Of a stretch of DNA of 64,000 bases, positions 7,489 to 16,800 are shown one piece after another. The first letter of the stretch is position 1; each line of letters opens with the position of its first letter. Under the pieces are notes generated by a model, which was not told the origin of the DNA, ran no database searches, and worked only from the letters and a program-made list of their open reading frames with translations. The position numbers were made by a program, and so were the translations under genes. The stretch comes from JALYXS01 sp051003795 (GTDB taxonomy: Bacteria; Acidobacteriota; Terriglobia; Bryobacterales; Bryobacteraceae): the NCBI GenBank assembly GCA_051003795.1, contig JBPCKZ010000192.1, positions 1-64,000 of the forward strand, given 5' to 3'.

Positions 7489-9413
7489 GCGGAGGCGGGA
7501 ACGGGCAGATCGGCTTTGAGGTGTTCCCGCTTTCCGGTGATGAAGAGATCGCCCCAATACTGGAGGTTTAGCAAGTTCCAGATGCGATCGGTGGCGTCTT
7601 CGACGCCCGAGCGGTGACGGGTAAGGAGGGACTGGAGCGCGTTCGAATCGATATAGGAGGCCAGGAGACCGTCTTTTTCGAGAAGGAAGTCGTAGAGATG
7701 GCTGGAAGCGGGATCGAGCAGCCAGGCTTTCACGGGCGTGGGGAAACCCATTTTCTTGCGGTGGATAATGTCGCGCGGGAGCAGATCGGCGACGGCTTCT
7801 TTCAGGATGTATTTCGCGACGCCGTTGCGGATTTTCAGGTGGCCTGGAACGCGCGCGGCGAATTCGACGAAAGGATGGTCGAGGAAAGGGACGCGGCTTT
7901 CGATGGAGGCGGCCATCGACATCTTGTCCTGCTTCATGAGGAGCTTGATCAGGTAGGTCTTCTTATCGGCGAAGAGCATTTGTTCGAGGTAAGAGAGGTT
8001 GGGGGCAGCGTTCCAGTACCGGAGGAAGGTGTCGTAAGGCGATCCGGGTAAATCGCGGGAGAGGAGCGCGGCCTGTTCTTCAGCGGCGAAAGCGCCGTAG
8101 AAGTTGTCGAGATAGAGGGACGGTAAATCCTCGGTGCGTCCGAGGAAGGTGTGATTCAGTTTACGGCGCAGCCCGGCGTTGAGGAGCGGCGAGCGCGCGA
8201 TTCCGCCGCGAATGGCTTGCCGGATCGGGTCCGGCACATGGCGGTAACGCTGCATCCACTTGTGATTCGAGAGCTGAAAATTGTAGCGGCCGTAGCCGCC
8301 GAAAAGCTCGTCGCTGCCTTCTCCGGTAAGGACGACTTTCACATGTTTCGATGCGAGGGCGGAGACGGCGTGGAGGGAAACGCTGGAAGGCCAGGCGGCG
8401 GGCTCGTCCTCGTGCCAGATGAGGCGGGGCAACGCGTCGAAGAATTCCTGGCGGCCGAGGGTGATTTCACGGTGGTCGGTGCCGATTTGTCGCGCGACCG
8501 TTCGGGCGAATCCCAATTCGCTGAATTCCGTCTCTTTGTAGCCGACCGAAAATGTCTTGACCGGCCCCGGGACCATCCGCTGCATAAGGGCGGCGATGGC
8601 GCTCGAATCGAGACCGCCGCTGAGGAACATGCCGAGAGGGACGTCGCTCATGAGGCGAAGGCGGACGCTTTCCTCGAGATGGGAGCGGCAGTTGGCGATC
8701 CACTCGGAGTCGGAGCGGGATTCGGGCTCCGTTTCGGTGGGGAGATCCCAATACTTGTGGATCTCCGGTTGAAAGCGGGCCGTGTTTATGCGGAGGAAGT
8801 GACCGGGGAGCAGGGTACGGATGCCGGCGAAGAGGGTTCGCTCATCGGTGACGTGGCCGAAGGTCAGGTATTCGGGGAGGAGCGACTCTTCGACGCAAGG
8901 AGAGATCGCGGGGTGTTCGAGCAGCGCTTTGATTTCCGACGCGAAAGCGAAGAGATTGGCATCGTGATAGTAGTAGAGCGGCTTGACGCCAAGACGGTCG
9001 CGAGCGCAGAACAGGGAGCGGGTGTTCTTGTCCCAAATGGCGAAGGCGAACATGCCGCGGAAGCGGGCGAGGCAATCGGGGCCGTATTGCTCGAAGGCGT
9101 GGAGGATGGTTTCGGTGTCGCAGCGGGTGGCGTAGAGGTGGCCGGCGCGCTCGAGCTCGGGGCGAAGATCGGCGTGGTTATATATTTCGCCGTTGTAGAC
9201 GATGGAAAGATTGCCGGCCTCGTTGGACATCGGCTGATGGCCGGCGGAGACGTCCACGATGCTGAGGCGGCGGTGGCCAAGCGAGGCCCACGGATCGCGA
9301 TAGAAGCCGGAATCGTCCGGACCGCGATGCCGGATGGCATCGGTCATGGATTGCAGGACGGCGGGGCTCCGGGTGGAAGGGTTTGGCGTGATGAAGCCGG
9401 CGATCCCGCACAT
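7485..9413 (-). CDS. asnB: Glutamine-hydrolysing asparagine synthase (polysaccharide-cluster type)
   Basis: The protein has 642 residues, the usual length. Met-Cys2 (MCGIAGF) supplies the N-terminal nucleophile of the class II glutaminase domain, with the NGEIYNH motif following. The synthetase domain has the ATP pyrophosphatase loop SGGLDSS at about residue 260 and GEGSDELFGGYGRY further on. AsnB makes asparagine from aspartate, ATP and glutamine. AsnB paralogs embedded in exopolysaccharide clusters are common and probably amidate a sugar or peptide substituent. Four bases separate it from the upstream ligase-like gene, and it overlaps the next gene by four, so it belongs to the operon. Confidence 0.93.
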   Translation of the reverse strand: MCGIAGFITPNPSTRSPAVLQSMTDAIRHRGPDDSGFYRDPWASLGHRRLSIVDVSAGHQPMSNEAGNLSIVYNGEIYNHADLRPELERAGHLYATRCDTETILHAFEQYGPDCLARFRGMFAFAIWDKNTRSLFCARDRLGVKPLYYYHDANLFAFASEIKALLEHPAISPCVEESLLPEYLTFGHVTDERTLFAGIRTLLPGHFLRINTARFQPEIHKYWDLPTETEPESRSDSEWIANCRSHLEESVRLRLMSDVPLGMFLSGGLDSSAIAALMQRMVPGPVKTFSVGYKETEFSELGFARTVARQIGTDHREITLGRQEFFDALPRLIWHEDEPAAWPSSVSLHAVSALASKHVKVVLTGEGSDELFGGYGRYNFQLSNHKWMQRYRHVPDPIRQAIRGGIARSPLLNAGLRRKLNHTFLGRTEDLPSLYLDNFYGAFAAEEQAALLSRDLPGSPYDTFLRYWNAAPNLSYLEQMLFADKKTYLIKLLMKQDKMSMAASIESRVPFLDHPFVEFAARVPGHLKIRNGVAKYILKEAVADLLPRDIIHRKKMGFPTPVKAWLLDPASSHLYDFLLEKDGLLASYIDSNALQSLLTRHRSGVEDATDRIWNLLNLQYWGDLFITGKREHLKADLPVPASA

Positions 9414-9417
9414 GGCG

Positions 9418-10857
9418 CTAGCGGGCTCTCTGCCAAAGAACGGGTTGCGGCGCGGGTGTCGAGGACGAAGAGACGGCTGCGATTTCGGGGCGGGCGGTGT
9501 AGGCCAGGGCGGCGATCAGACCGGCGAGGATGGGGAATTGCGAAGTATAGGCGTTGGTGTTGAACATTCCGCAGAGCGTGAAACTGGTGAGCGAAAGAAG
9601 AAGACAAAACGCCAGGTTCGAGATGTGCTCAAGCGATGGATGAGTCCGCGACGCCTTGCGGAGGGAGAGGAGAGTACGGAACGAGACGAAAAGAGCCGAC
9701 GAATAAAAGATGAGGGCGGGAATTCCGTTTTCGCTGGCAATCAGGGCGAAGATGTTATGCACGGGATGGTAGACGCTGGGATCTTTACGCTCCACGGCCA
9801 GGTCCCAGGCGGCATTGGCGAACTGTTCCAGGCCGACGCCGAAAACCGGGTGTTGCCGGGTTAGTTCGAGACTGTAGACCAAGAGTAGCTGGCGGGCTTC
9901 GGCGGATTCGACGGCGGAATTGGTGACGGCGTCCATGGTGACTTGCCGGCCGGAAAAGATTGTGGTGTAGCGCTCGCGGACGTCGTGCGGAAGCAAGGCC
10001 GGGGTGACGGACGCCATACAAATCAAAATAACGCCGAACTTGAGCTTGTTCGAGACCGAGATTCTCCAGAAGAACATCGCGCCGATGGCTATCAGGGTCA
10101 ACAATCCGCCTCGAGAGCCGGTTTTGAAGATCACAATGAGGAGCACGGCGGAGACGGCGATAAAGAAGATCCGAATCAGTAGAGCGCGATTCTTTTCAAA
10201 CGCCACATAAAGACAGAAAGGCAGCCCCATCATCAACTGCCCGGCGAGATCGTTTGCATTTCCCAGCGTGCCGTAGGACATCGCCAAGCGGCTATCCTGG
10301 GCATTTTCAAGGCCGCCCTTCAGAGCGATGGCGACGATAATGGCGGTGGCGATCGCCAAGGTGAAGATGGTTTTGCGGCACTGCGAAAAGGAGAAAATCA
10401 GGCCGGCGGCGATCAGGAACATGGCATAGGACTTTAGCCAGGCGTCCGTGAGACTGGAAAAACTTCCACCGCGCCAACTGCTGAAGGGGACGGCGACTAT
10501 CAGCCAGACAGTGAACGTGGTAAGCCAGATACCGGCGCGCGAAGCCAGGGCGCGGAATACGCCGCCGGTGACAAGGACGGCCAAGCCCGCGACCAGGCAC
10601 AGCAGCATGACGACGTGGAATTTGCCGTCCGCGTCGATGAACTCGGAGGCGCGGCTGTGGATGAGGAGGAGGCAGGGCAGGAGGATGGCGAATCCGAGAT
10701 TCTGGACGGAATTGCTTTGGACCGCCTTGCTTTGAACCGCCTTGCTTTGAACCGCCGGAGTGGCAGGCGGAGGGGCCGGGGGTGTATAGGGAGAGTTTCG
10801 GACGCTGTTGCGCGTCTCGGGAATGGTCGCGTTCACGGGCTCATCTGCCTTACACAC
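9418..10857 (-). CDS. O-antigen ligase / Wzy-like membrane protein
   Basis: The 479-residue product has about 11 hydrophobic helices and a large periplasmic loop (about 290-370) with RQ-LLVYSLELTRQHPVFGVGLEQF, the HPxxGxG-type motif of the Wzy_C/WaaL ligase family, which polymerises or ligates undecaprenyl-linked glycans. A cytoplasmic N-terminal tail of about 50 residues is Pro-rich and contains three copies of AVQSK-like text encoded by a 15-bp tandem repeat. The start is uncertain: the GTG at 10857 lies inside a 14-bp tandem repeat, and GTG 10836 (VNATIPE) is an alternative. It is the first gene of the polysaccharide operon, transcribed divergently from 11035. Confidence 0.8.
   Translation of the reverse strand: MCKADEPVNATIPETRNSVRNSPYTPPAPPPATPAVQSKAVQSKAVQSNSVQNLGFAILLPCLLLIHSRASEFIDADGKFHVVMLLCLVAGLAVLVTGGVFRALASRAGIWLTTFTVWLIVAVPFSSWRGGSFSSLTDAWLKSYAMFLIAAGLIFSFSQCRKTIFTLAIATAIIVAIALKGGLENAQDSRLAMSYGTLGNANDLAGQLMMGLPFCLYVAFEKNRALLIRIFFIAVSAVLLIVIFKTGSRGGLLTLIAIGAMFFWRISVSNKLKFGVILICMASVTPALLPHDVRERYTTIFSGRQVTMDAVTNSAVESAEARQLLLVYSLELTRQHPVFGVGLEQFANAAWDLAVERKDPSVYHPVHNIFALIASENGIPALIFYSSALFVSFRTLLSLRKASRTHPSLEHISNLAFCLLLSLTSFTLCGMFNTNAYTSQFPILAGLIAALAYTARPEIAAVSSSSTPAPQPVLWQRAR
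10711..10755. repeat. Three tandem copies of a 15-bp repeat inside the ligase-like gene
   Basis: 10711-10725, 10726-10740 and 10741-10755 are copies of CTTGCTTTGAACCGC; the last two are identical and the first differs at two positions. On the coding (minus) strand they encode repeating AVQSK/AVQSN pentapeptides. Being in frame, copy-number change would lengthen or shorten the tail by five residues. Confidence 0.85.
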
Positions 10858-10875
10858 TCGGCCTTACACACTTGG
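10848..10875. repeat. Two tandem copies of a 14-bp sequence at the ligase start
   Basis: CCTTACACACTCGG (10848-10861) is followed directly by CCTTACACACTTGG (10862-10875). The pair covers the proposed GTG start of the ligase-like gene and lies in the divergent promoter region. Confidence 0.75.
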
Positions 10876-11034
10876 CTTACTTTAGCATCTTGAGAGCGCG
10901 GGATCTATTGGGCCGCGACCCGGTGGGGATAGCGGTCACAAGGGGCGAGGCGGGAGTTTATCGAGAAAGGCATTGGAGTTAAGGGCGGGAGGGCGGGAAG
11001 TGTTTGCGATCCGGGGTCTAGTATCGGATCGGGT

Positions 11035-12828
11035 ATGAAAAGTCTTTCTATGTGGCAGGGCGGTTTGGGGCTGTGTCTTTGCCTGTATGCGGGGATGTTT
11101 TGCGCGAGGGCGCAGACGCAGGTGGATTTGCGCAGCCAGACGAAGAGCGTGGATTTCTCGGGGGCGAGTTTTACGAAGCCTTCGAAAACTGGTACGACGC
11201 TTCCGGCGCATTGCGGCGTCGGCGAGTACTTTTTCAAAACGGACGCGGCGGCGGGCCAGAATGTCTTTGGGTGCACCGCGACGGATGTTTGGACGGGGCA
11301 GAGTTCGCCTAGCGTTTCGTTTGGGGGCGATATTTTTGGCGTGCCTCCGGCGCTGCGCGTGGTGGGGTTGCAAGGGCGCGCGGTATCTTCATCGGCGCCG
11401 GCGGACGGACAGGTGCTGCGGTTCAACAACACTAAATCGACCTGGGAGCCGGGGACGCCGGCGGCCTCGTTTCCGAATTATGGGAAGGCGTTCAATTCGG
11501 CCTCGACGGTGACGGTGCTTGGAACCGAGCACGGGCTGGGAACGGCGAATCTGGTGGTGGGTTGTTATGACACCGGGACGCCGGCGTCGGCGATTGAGGC
11601 GGATTCGGTGACGGTGCATCCGACGACATTCGACGTGACGGTGACGTTTGCACAGGCGCAATCGGGGAAGTGCGTGGTGAATGGGACGGGGCTGACGGGC
11701 GGGAGCGGCGGCGGGGCCGTGTCCACCGTGTTTGGACGCGTGGGCGGGATTCAGGCGCAAACGGGCGACTACGCGTTCGCGCAGATCGGCGGGACGGCGG
11801 GGGATGCGCAGATTGCGCCGGGGATAAACGCGACGAAGATTGGGGGCGGGACGGTTTCAAACACGGCGTTTGGGACTTTGGCGAATGTCAGCGCGGATAT
11901 CCAGGGGCAATTGAACGGAAAATCGCCCACGACGCACTCGCACATAGGGGGCGGAGATTTAGCGGGCGATATCACGAACGCGACGGTGGCGAGGATTCAA
12001 AATTTCGGGGTATCGGCGACCGCGCCGAGCGATGGACAGGCACTGGTTTGGAGCCAGGCGAACGCGCGATGGCAACCGCAGGCCGTTGCCGCCGGGGGCG
12101 GGACAGGCGGGGCGTCCATGGCATCGCAGTTGGGCGATTTCGGAGTGGTTCGGACGAGCGGAACGGTGTTGACCGTGGGCGGGAACTGCTCGAGCGCGAC
12201 ACCGTGCAATTTCCGCTTTGGGAGCACCGTTTACCCGGTAACGAGCAGTTCGTCGGCGACGCTGGGGACGACTTCGGGCGGGATTGCGTATTTTTATCTG
12301 ACGAGCGACGGGCTGTTGAACGCCGGCACGAATCTGCCGGTGACGTGTTCGGCGGGCTGCAACGTAACGGCGGGGGCGACGGCGTTTCCGAGTAATAGCA
12401 TTCCGCTGTTTACGTGGACCGCCTTGAATTCGGCGTGGGACGCGAACGGGGGCCGGGATTATCGCGGATTCCTGACCGGAAAAAGCGTGATTGGCGGGAC
12501 GGGGACGGCGGCGAGCGACCTGGGGTGGCAAACGATTCTGGGGGTGGACACGGCGGTAGTGCCGACTTTCCTGACGGCGGTGGCCAATTTGGCCTTCCCT
12601 CCGGTGGGCAATGGCGCATGCAGTCCGGAAATGCCGCTTACTTTGACGGGAGCGGCGGCGGGCGATTCGGTGATGCCTGGATGGCCGGCGGGGCTGCCGG
12701 CGGGGGTGTTCGGGACGATGAGGGTGACGGCCGCCAACACGGTTGGGGTGCAGGTGTGCAATTTGAGCGGAGCGGGCGTGAGTCCGGCGAGCACGACGTT
12801 CCGGGCGACGATCGTGAGGAGCTTCTAA
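11035..12828 (+). CDS. Secreted protein with phage-tail-fibre-like repeats
   Basis: The 597-residue protein has a signal peptide (MKSLSMWQGGLGLCLCLYAG, cleaved near ARAQ). Residues about 40-90 resemble the start of the next gene (GEYFFKTDAAAGQNVFGC against GEMFFNTGSAPGANLYLC). The middle has short Gly/Ala-rich repeats typical of tail fibres and other trimeric beta-structured fibres (TGDYAFAQIGG, HSHIGGGDLAGDITNA, ADGQVLRFNN against SDGQALVWSQ). The end (ANTVGVQVCNLSG ... FRATIV) also looks tail-like. It is probably an exported or surface fibre. It starts a three-gene plus-strand operon divergent from the polysaccharide operon. No function is proven. Confidence 0.7.
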   Translation: MKSLSMWQGGLGLCLCLYAGMFCARAQTQVDLRSQTKSVDFSGASFTKPSKTGTTLPAHCGVGEYFFKTDAAAGQNVFGCTATDVWTGQSSPSVSFGGDIFGVPPALRVVGLQGRAVSSSAPADGQVLRFNNTKSTWEPGTPAASFPNYGKAFNSASTVTVLGTEHGLGTANLVVGCYDTGTPASAIEADSVTVHPTTFDVTVTFAQAQSGKCVVNGTGLTGGSGGGAVSTVFGRVGGIQAQTGDYAFAQIGGTAGDAQIAPGINATKIGGGTVSNTAFGTLANVSADIQGQLNGKSPTTHSHIGGGDLAGDITNATVARIQNFGVSATAPSDGQALVWSQANARWQPQAVAAGGGTGGASMASQLGDFGVVRTSGTVLTVGGNCSSATPCNFRFGSTVYPVTSSSSATLGTTSGGIAYFYLTSDGLLNAGTNLPVTCSAGCNVTAGATAFPSNSIPLFTWTALNSAWDANGGRDYRGFLTGKSVIGGTGTAASDLGWQTILGVDTAVVPTFLTAVANLAFPPVGNGACSPEMPLTLTGAAAGDSVMPGWPAGLPAGVFGTMRVTAANTVGVQVCNLSGAGVSPASTTFRATIVRSF

Positions 12829-12829
12829 G

Positions 12830-13858
12830 ATGCGGACGATTGCGGCATGGGTAGTTTTGTCGGGAGTTCTTTTTGCCCAGACTAAGATAAATGGAGGAAG
12901 GACGGTGACGGGCGCCTGGGACGCATCGGGAGCGACGGCGACGCTTCCGGCGAGGACGGGCGCGGCGCTGCCGGGGACTTGCCGGCAAGGGGAGATGTTC
13001 TTTAATACAGGGTCGGCGCCTGGGGCGAATCTGTATCTTTGCGGGGCGGCTAATTCGTGGAGCCCGATCGCGGGCGGGGGCGGGAGCGTTGGCGCGCCGG
13101 GAGCGACGGGCGGGTTGATGGCGTCGATTCCGGCTTGCGGGACGGCAAGCAGCGGCGCGGTGTATTATCCGTCCGATTCGCCTTACACGCTTTGGTGTAA
13201 CGGGACGGCTTGGCAGTACCGGTTGGGATCGGCTAGCGCGAGGCCCGCGGACAACAGTACGTTTGCGTGGGTAAACCAAGGCGCGGCGACGGTGGCCGTT
13301 TCGGGCGGGGCGACCGGGACGTCGGGCGATGTTTTCCTGACCGCTCCGGCGGCGGCCGGGTTCTCGCCGCGAATGAGAGTGGCGGCGAATCCGAACGGGT
13401 TGAGCTTTACGGCCACGGCGGCGATTTCGCTATTCGGGACGCAAATCGGCGGAGTGGGAGTGGGGACGGTGGGGATTGTCGCGAGAAATACGACTGGACC
13501 GGGAAGTTACACGAACGCATATTGCGCTTTTCAATACTCGATGCAGTTTGCGTATGGGGCGGGCGCGTTCACGCTGGCGTGCTACGACACGAACAACGGG
13601 CAGTACGCCGGAGGATCGGCTTCGGGATACGCGTATGTGGCGCCGGGGTTTCCGTTGTGGATGAGATTGAAATGCGACGGGACCAATTTGATCGGGCAAT
13701 ATTCGGCGGATTCGGGGCTGAATTGGTTTACGGCGGCGACTGTGCCGGTAAGTTCACTATCGGGCACGATAACTCAGCTTGGTTGGCTGGTTAGTTCGGA
13801 CCAAAATTCAACCGCCATTCCGGCATCTTTGTTGAGCTGGGCGGTAACAACTCCGTGA
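12830..13858 (+). CDS. Secreted protein related to its upstream neighbour
   Basis: The product has 342 residues with a signal peptide (MRTIAAWVVLSGVLFAQ). The first 100 residues parallel the upstream protein (LPARTGAALPGTCRQGEMFF), suggesting duplication of a shared N-terminal module of about 60 residues. The C-terminal 200 residues are beta-rich with aromatic and Gly-rich strands and may form a lectin-like jelly roll, which I infer from composition only. It follows the first gene by one base and overlaps the third by four bases, so the three are co-translated. Confidence 0.65.
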   Translation: MRTIAAWVVLSGVLFAQTKINGGRTVTGAWDASGATATLPARTGAALPGTCRQGEMFFNTGSAPGANLYLCGAANSWSPIAGGGGSVGAPGATGGLMASIPACGTASSGAVYYPSDSPYTLWCNGTAWQYRLGSASARPADNSTFAWVNQGAATVAVSGGATGTSGDVFLTAPAAAGFSPRMRVAANPNGLSFTATAAISLFGTQIGGVGVGTVGIVARNTTGPGSYTNAYCAFQYSMQFAYGAGAFTLACYDTNNGQYAGGSASGYAYVAPGFPLWMRLKCDGTNLIGQYSADSGLNWFTAATVPVSSLSGTITQLGWLVSSDQNSTAIPASLLSWAVTTP

Positions 13859-16800
13859 AGACACTCATTGTTCTAGCGGCTGTTTGGCTGTGTCCCGTCG
13901 AGGCGGCCATTACGCGAGTGGGCGTATCCGGAACCACGGCGACGCAGGCGATTATCACTTACACGGCTCCGGACAACGCGGCCTGTGTGCTCGAAGTTAG
14001 CGAGAGCGGCGGGTTCGCTCCACTGGTGTACGATGTGGACCCATCTAAGTTCAGCGGCGCCAACCTGGATAGCAGGCCCGGTAACATCACCGATTCAGAC
14101 GGCAGGGAGAGGACGTTCGTGGTGGGGAAGCGAGCGGCGGAACCGGCTATCGACAATAAGAAGTACTCGCGCGCGCTACAGGCTTACACGAAGCATTACT
14201 TCCGGGTTACTTGTCCAAGCACCGGGGATACGGCGACGGGATCGTTCACGACGAAGAATATCCAACTAGGGAATACTTATGCCGATCCGCTGCCAGTAGA
14301 TAAGAACAATCCTGGGGATTACGCATGGCCGACGCTATCTTATAGCGACAGATCGGAGAAGCATATCGATCCGCTTACGGGCGCGCTGATCCGGCGAGTT
14401 ACGCTGCCGCAGGATCGATATTTGAATTGGCCGCAGAATGCACTGGCGGATGCGGTGGCGTTTACGATGGCGCGCAGCACGGGATGGGCTTCGAAGGACG
14501 CGGCGCTATCCAACACGGACGGAACCGCCGCGGCGACGATTTCGGGAAACAATACCGCGAACTTGTATTTGAGCGCCCGGGATACGCCGTTTTGGTTCAG
14601 CGGATCGAGGTTCTTGCTCTACGCAAGCTATGTTACGAATCAGTTTTCGCTGAACTATTTTCAGACTACTCTTACGGCATCTACCAGCCAGGCTTCGTGT
14701 AATTCGAACGGAACGGACGACTGCAAGATCGTGGTTTGCCTGACCGTGGACGGAGCGACTTGTTACGCGGGCGGCAAGCAATTCGAACAGGCTCTCACGA
14801 CCACTCCATCCGACTATATGTTTGGAAGCACGCAGGTGGATTTATGGCAGAACCCTGGAGTACGGCCTCCGAGCGGACCGGAAGCGGCTACCCGCAACGG
14901 CACGGTTAGCTGCGATGGATCCAATACGGTAACGCGGACTGGCGGCGATTACTTTAATATTTTGTGGGGCACGGGCAGCACGCTTACGGTGAATGGGACG
15001 GATTATCTTATCGCGAGCGTGAATGGATTAAGCGCGATCACGCTGGCAAGCGCGTGTCCGGTCGGAACTGGTTGGACTTACCAGGGGAATAACTTCGGCG
15101 TACTGGTCCGGAAGAAGACGGCCAGCGCGGATGTTACTTCGGTGCAGTATGCGAAGGTGCGGTATCAGATTTCGTTCGTCCCATTTATTTCTTACTCGGG
15201 AGCGTTCGACGTTTGCGGGCCGACGCCGGTGACGGGTCCGACGGGGAATTTGGGTTATAACTGCGCGATCAACCAGCAGGCGGCGATTTACTGGATCGAT
15301 GGAACGACGGGCGAATCGCACTTGATCGCTCGCGATCTGAACAATGGATGCGGGGGATTCGATTCGGTAATTTTCGATTCGCTGGATGGCGACGTGTTTT
15401 ATTGCGGCGGGGCGACTCCCAACAAAGTGAAATACGTGGGCAACCATTCCGATCCGATGAACACGGCCGTTCCGGGCGGTTTCGAGGAAGGCGAGCAACT
15501 GCCGAATTGCAACGGGACGGCGCAGGCGGCGACGAATCAGCCTTGCGCGATATACACCAATATGGTTCCGGGCACTACGCTGCCGGTGCTGGCGAACCAG
15601 TTCGAGCCGTCGTTTCAAACGGACCGGTTTTTGAACGAGAATTTCGTGGGCCTTGAAAACGGCCATTTGGTTTACCGGTTTTGGCGAGGGAATGCCAATT
15701 CGCTCGGGTGGACCGTGGTATTCGATCCCAATGCGACGAGCAACGGGGAGCCGGGGAACGCGGGCTGCGTGGGCGGGGGGAAGCCGGGGTGCGTAATTGC
15801 GACGCAGGCTTCCTGGAAGAGTCCGAAGGCGCGGTGGTGCAATCTGAAATCGAACAGCCCGCTGTTCACTCCGGGATGGTTGGAGATAGGGCCGTACTTT
15901 GGCGGGCAATTGGGCGATACGGCTCCGGGACGCGGGCCGTTTACTTCGACGGTGACGGATGGAACGGCTCTTTCGGCGGCGGTTGACGGACCGGGGGGGC
16001 CGACGGACTGCCCCGCGAATACGATGGGCGCGGCGGGAAAGCATTGCACGACGGTGACGGTGGATGGCGAGCCGCGGGATTTATCGCCCTGCGCGGCATC
16101 GGCGGCGGCTTGCCAGGGCGCGGTTGAATCGGGGCTGCCGGGCGAATTCGGAAATGCGGCGCCGGGCGATTACTTCTCAGATCAAGGCGATTTTAACGGC
16201 GAGTGGATGAGGTTGATTCAGAAGAACGGTAACTCGTGGACATTTCAGCGGCAGTACGTGGGGAATAAAGTTGCGGCAACGTCGGCGAACCCCATTCTGT
16301 ATGCGATCTGCAACAGCATTCCGGCGACTCACCCGTTGCCGGGGGCGGCGGCGGGCGAGTGGTTCTGGAACTACACGGCGGATCCTCACGCCGCGAACAC
16401 GACGGGCAACACGGTCATGGACGATTCGTATAGCGTGGTCGCGCATTACTATTGGCAGAATCTGACGAGCGCGTCTCCTTACTGGATCGACAGCACTCGA
16501 TGCCACGTATCCGGAGACGCGGGTTGCTATCAGACGCGCAGCGGACCGGACATCCCGACGATTCTGACGACGCCGCCGACGGCGCTGCCGGCGTTCAATC
16601 CGGCGTTTGCGGGAAAGCGAGGGTCGGCGCAAGGGGATAATACGCAGTCGCATCCGACGGGCGCGGGGCTGCATTCGCCCGCGGCCGATCGCGAGTATTT
16701 TTTGGATGGGCGGCCGTTCAATGGGGGACGGCTATCGGGATCGTCGGATGGGGCGACGATGGGGAACAGTTCGGGGACGCAGCCGTTTGGGGGGCAGCTT

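Noticed and set aside
8151..9563. A 470-codon plus-strand frame opposite asnB
   Set aside because: It is a mirror of the strongly supported asnB gene; its product is Gly/Glu/Arg-rich without domain text and arises from high-GC codon bias.
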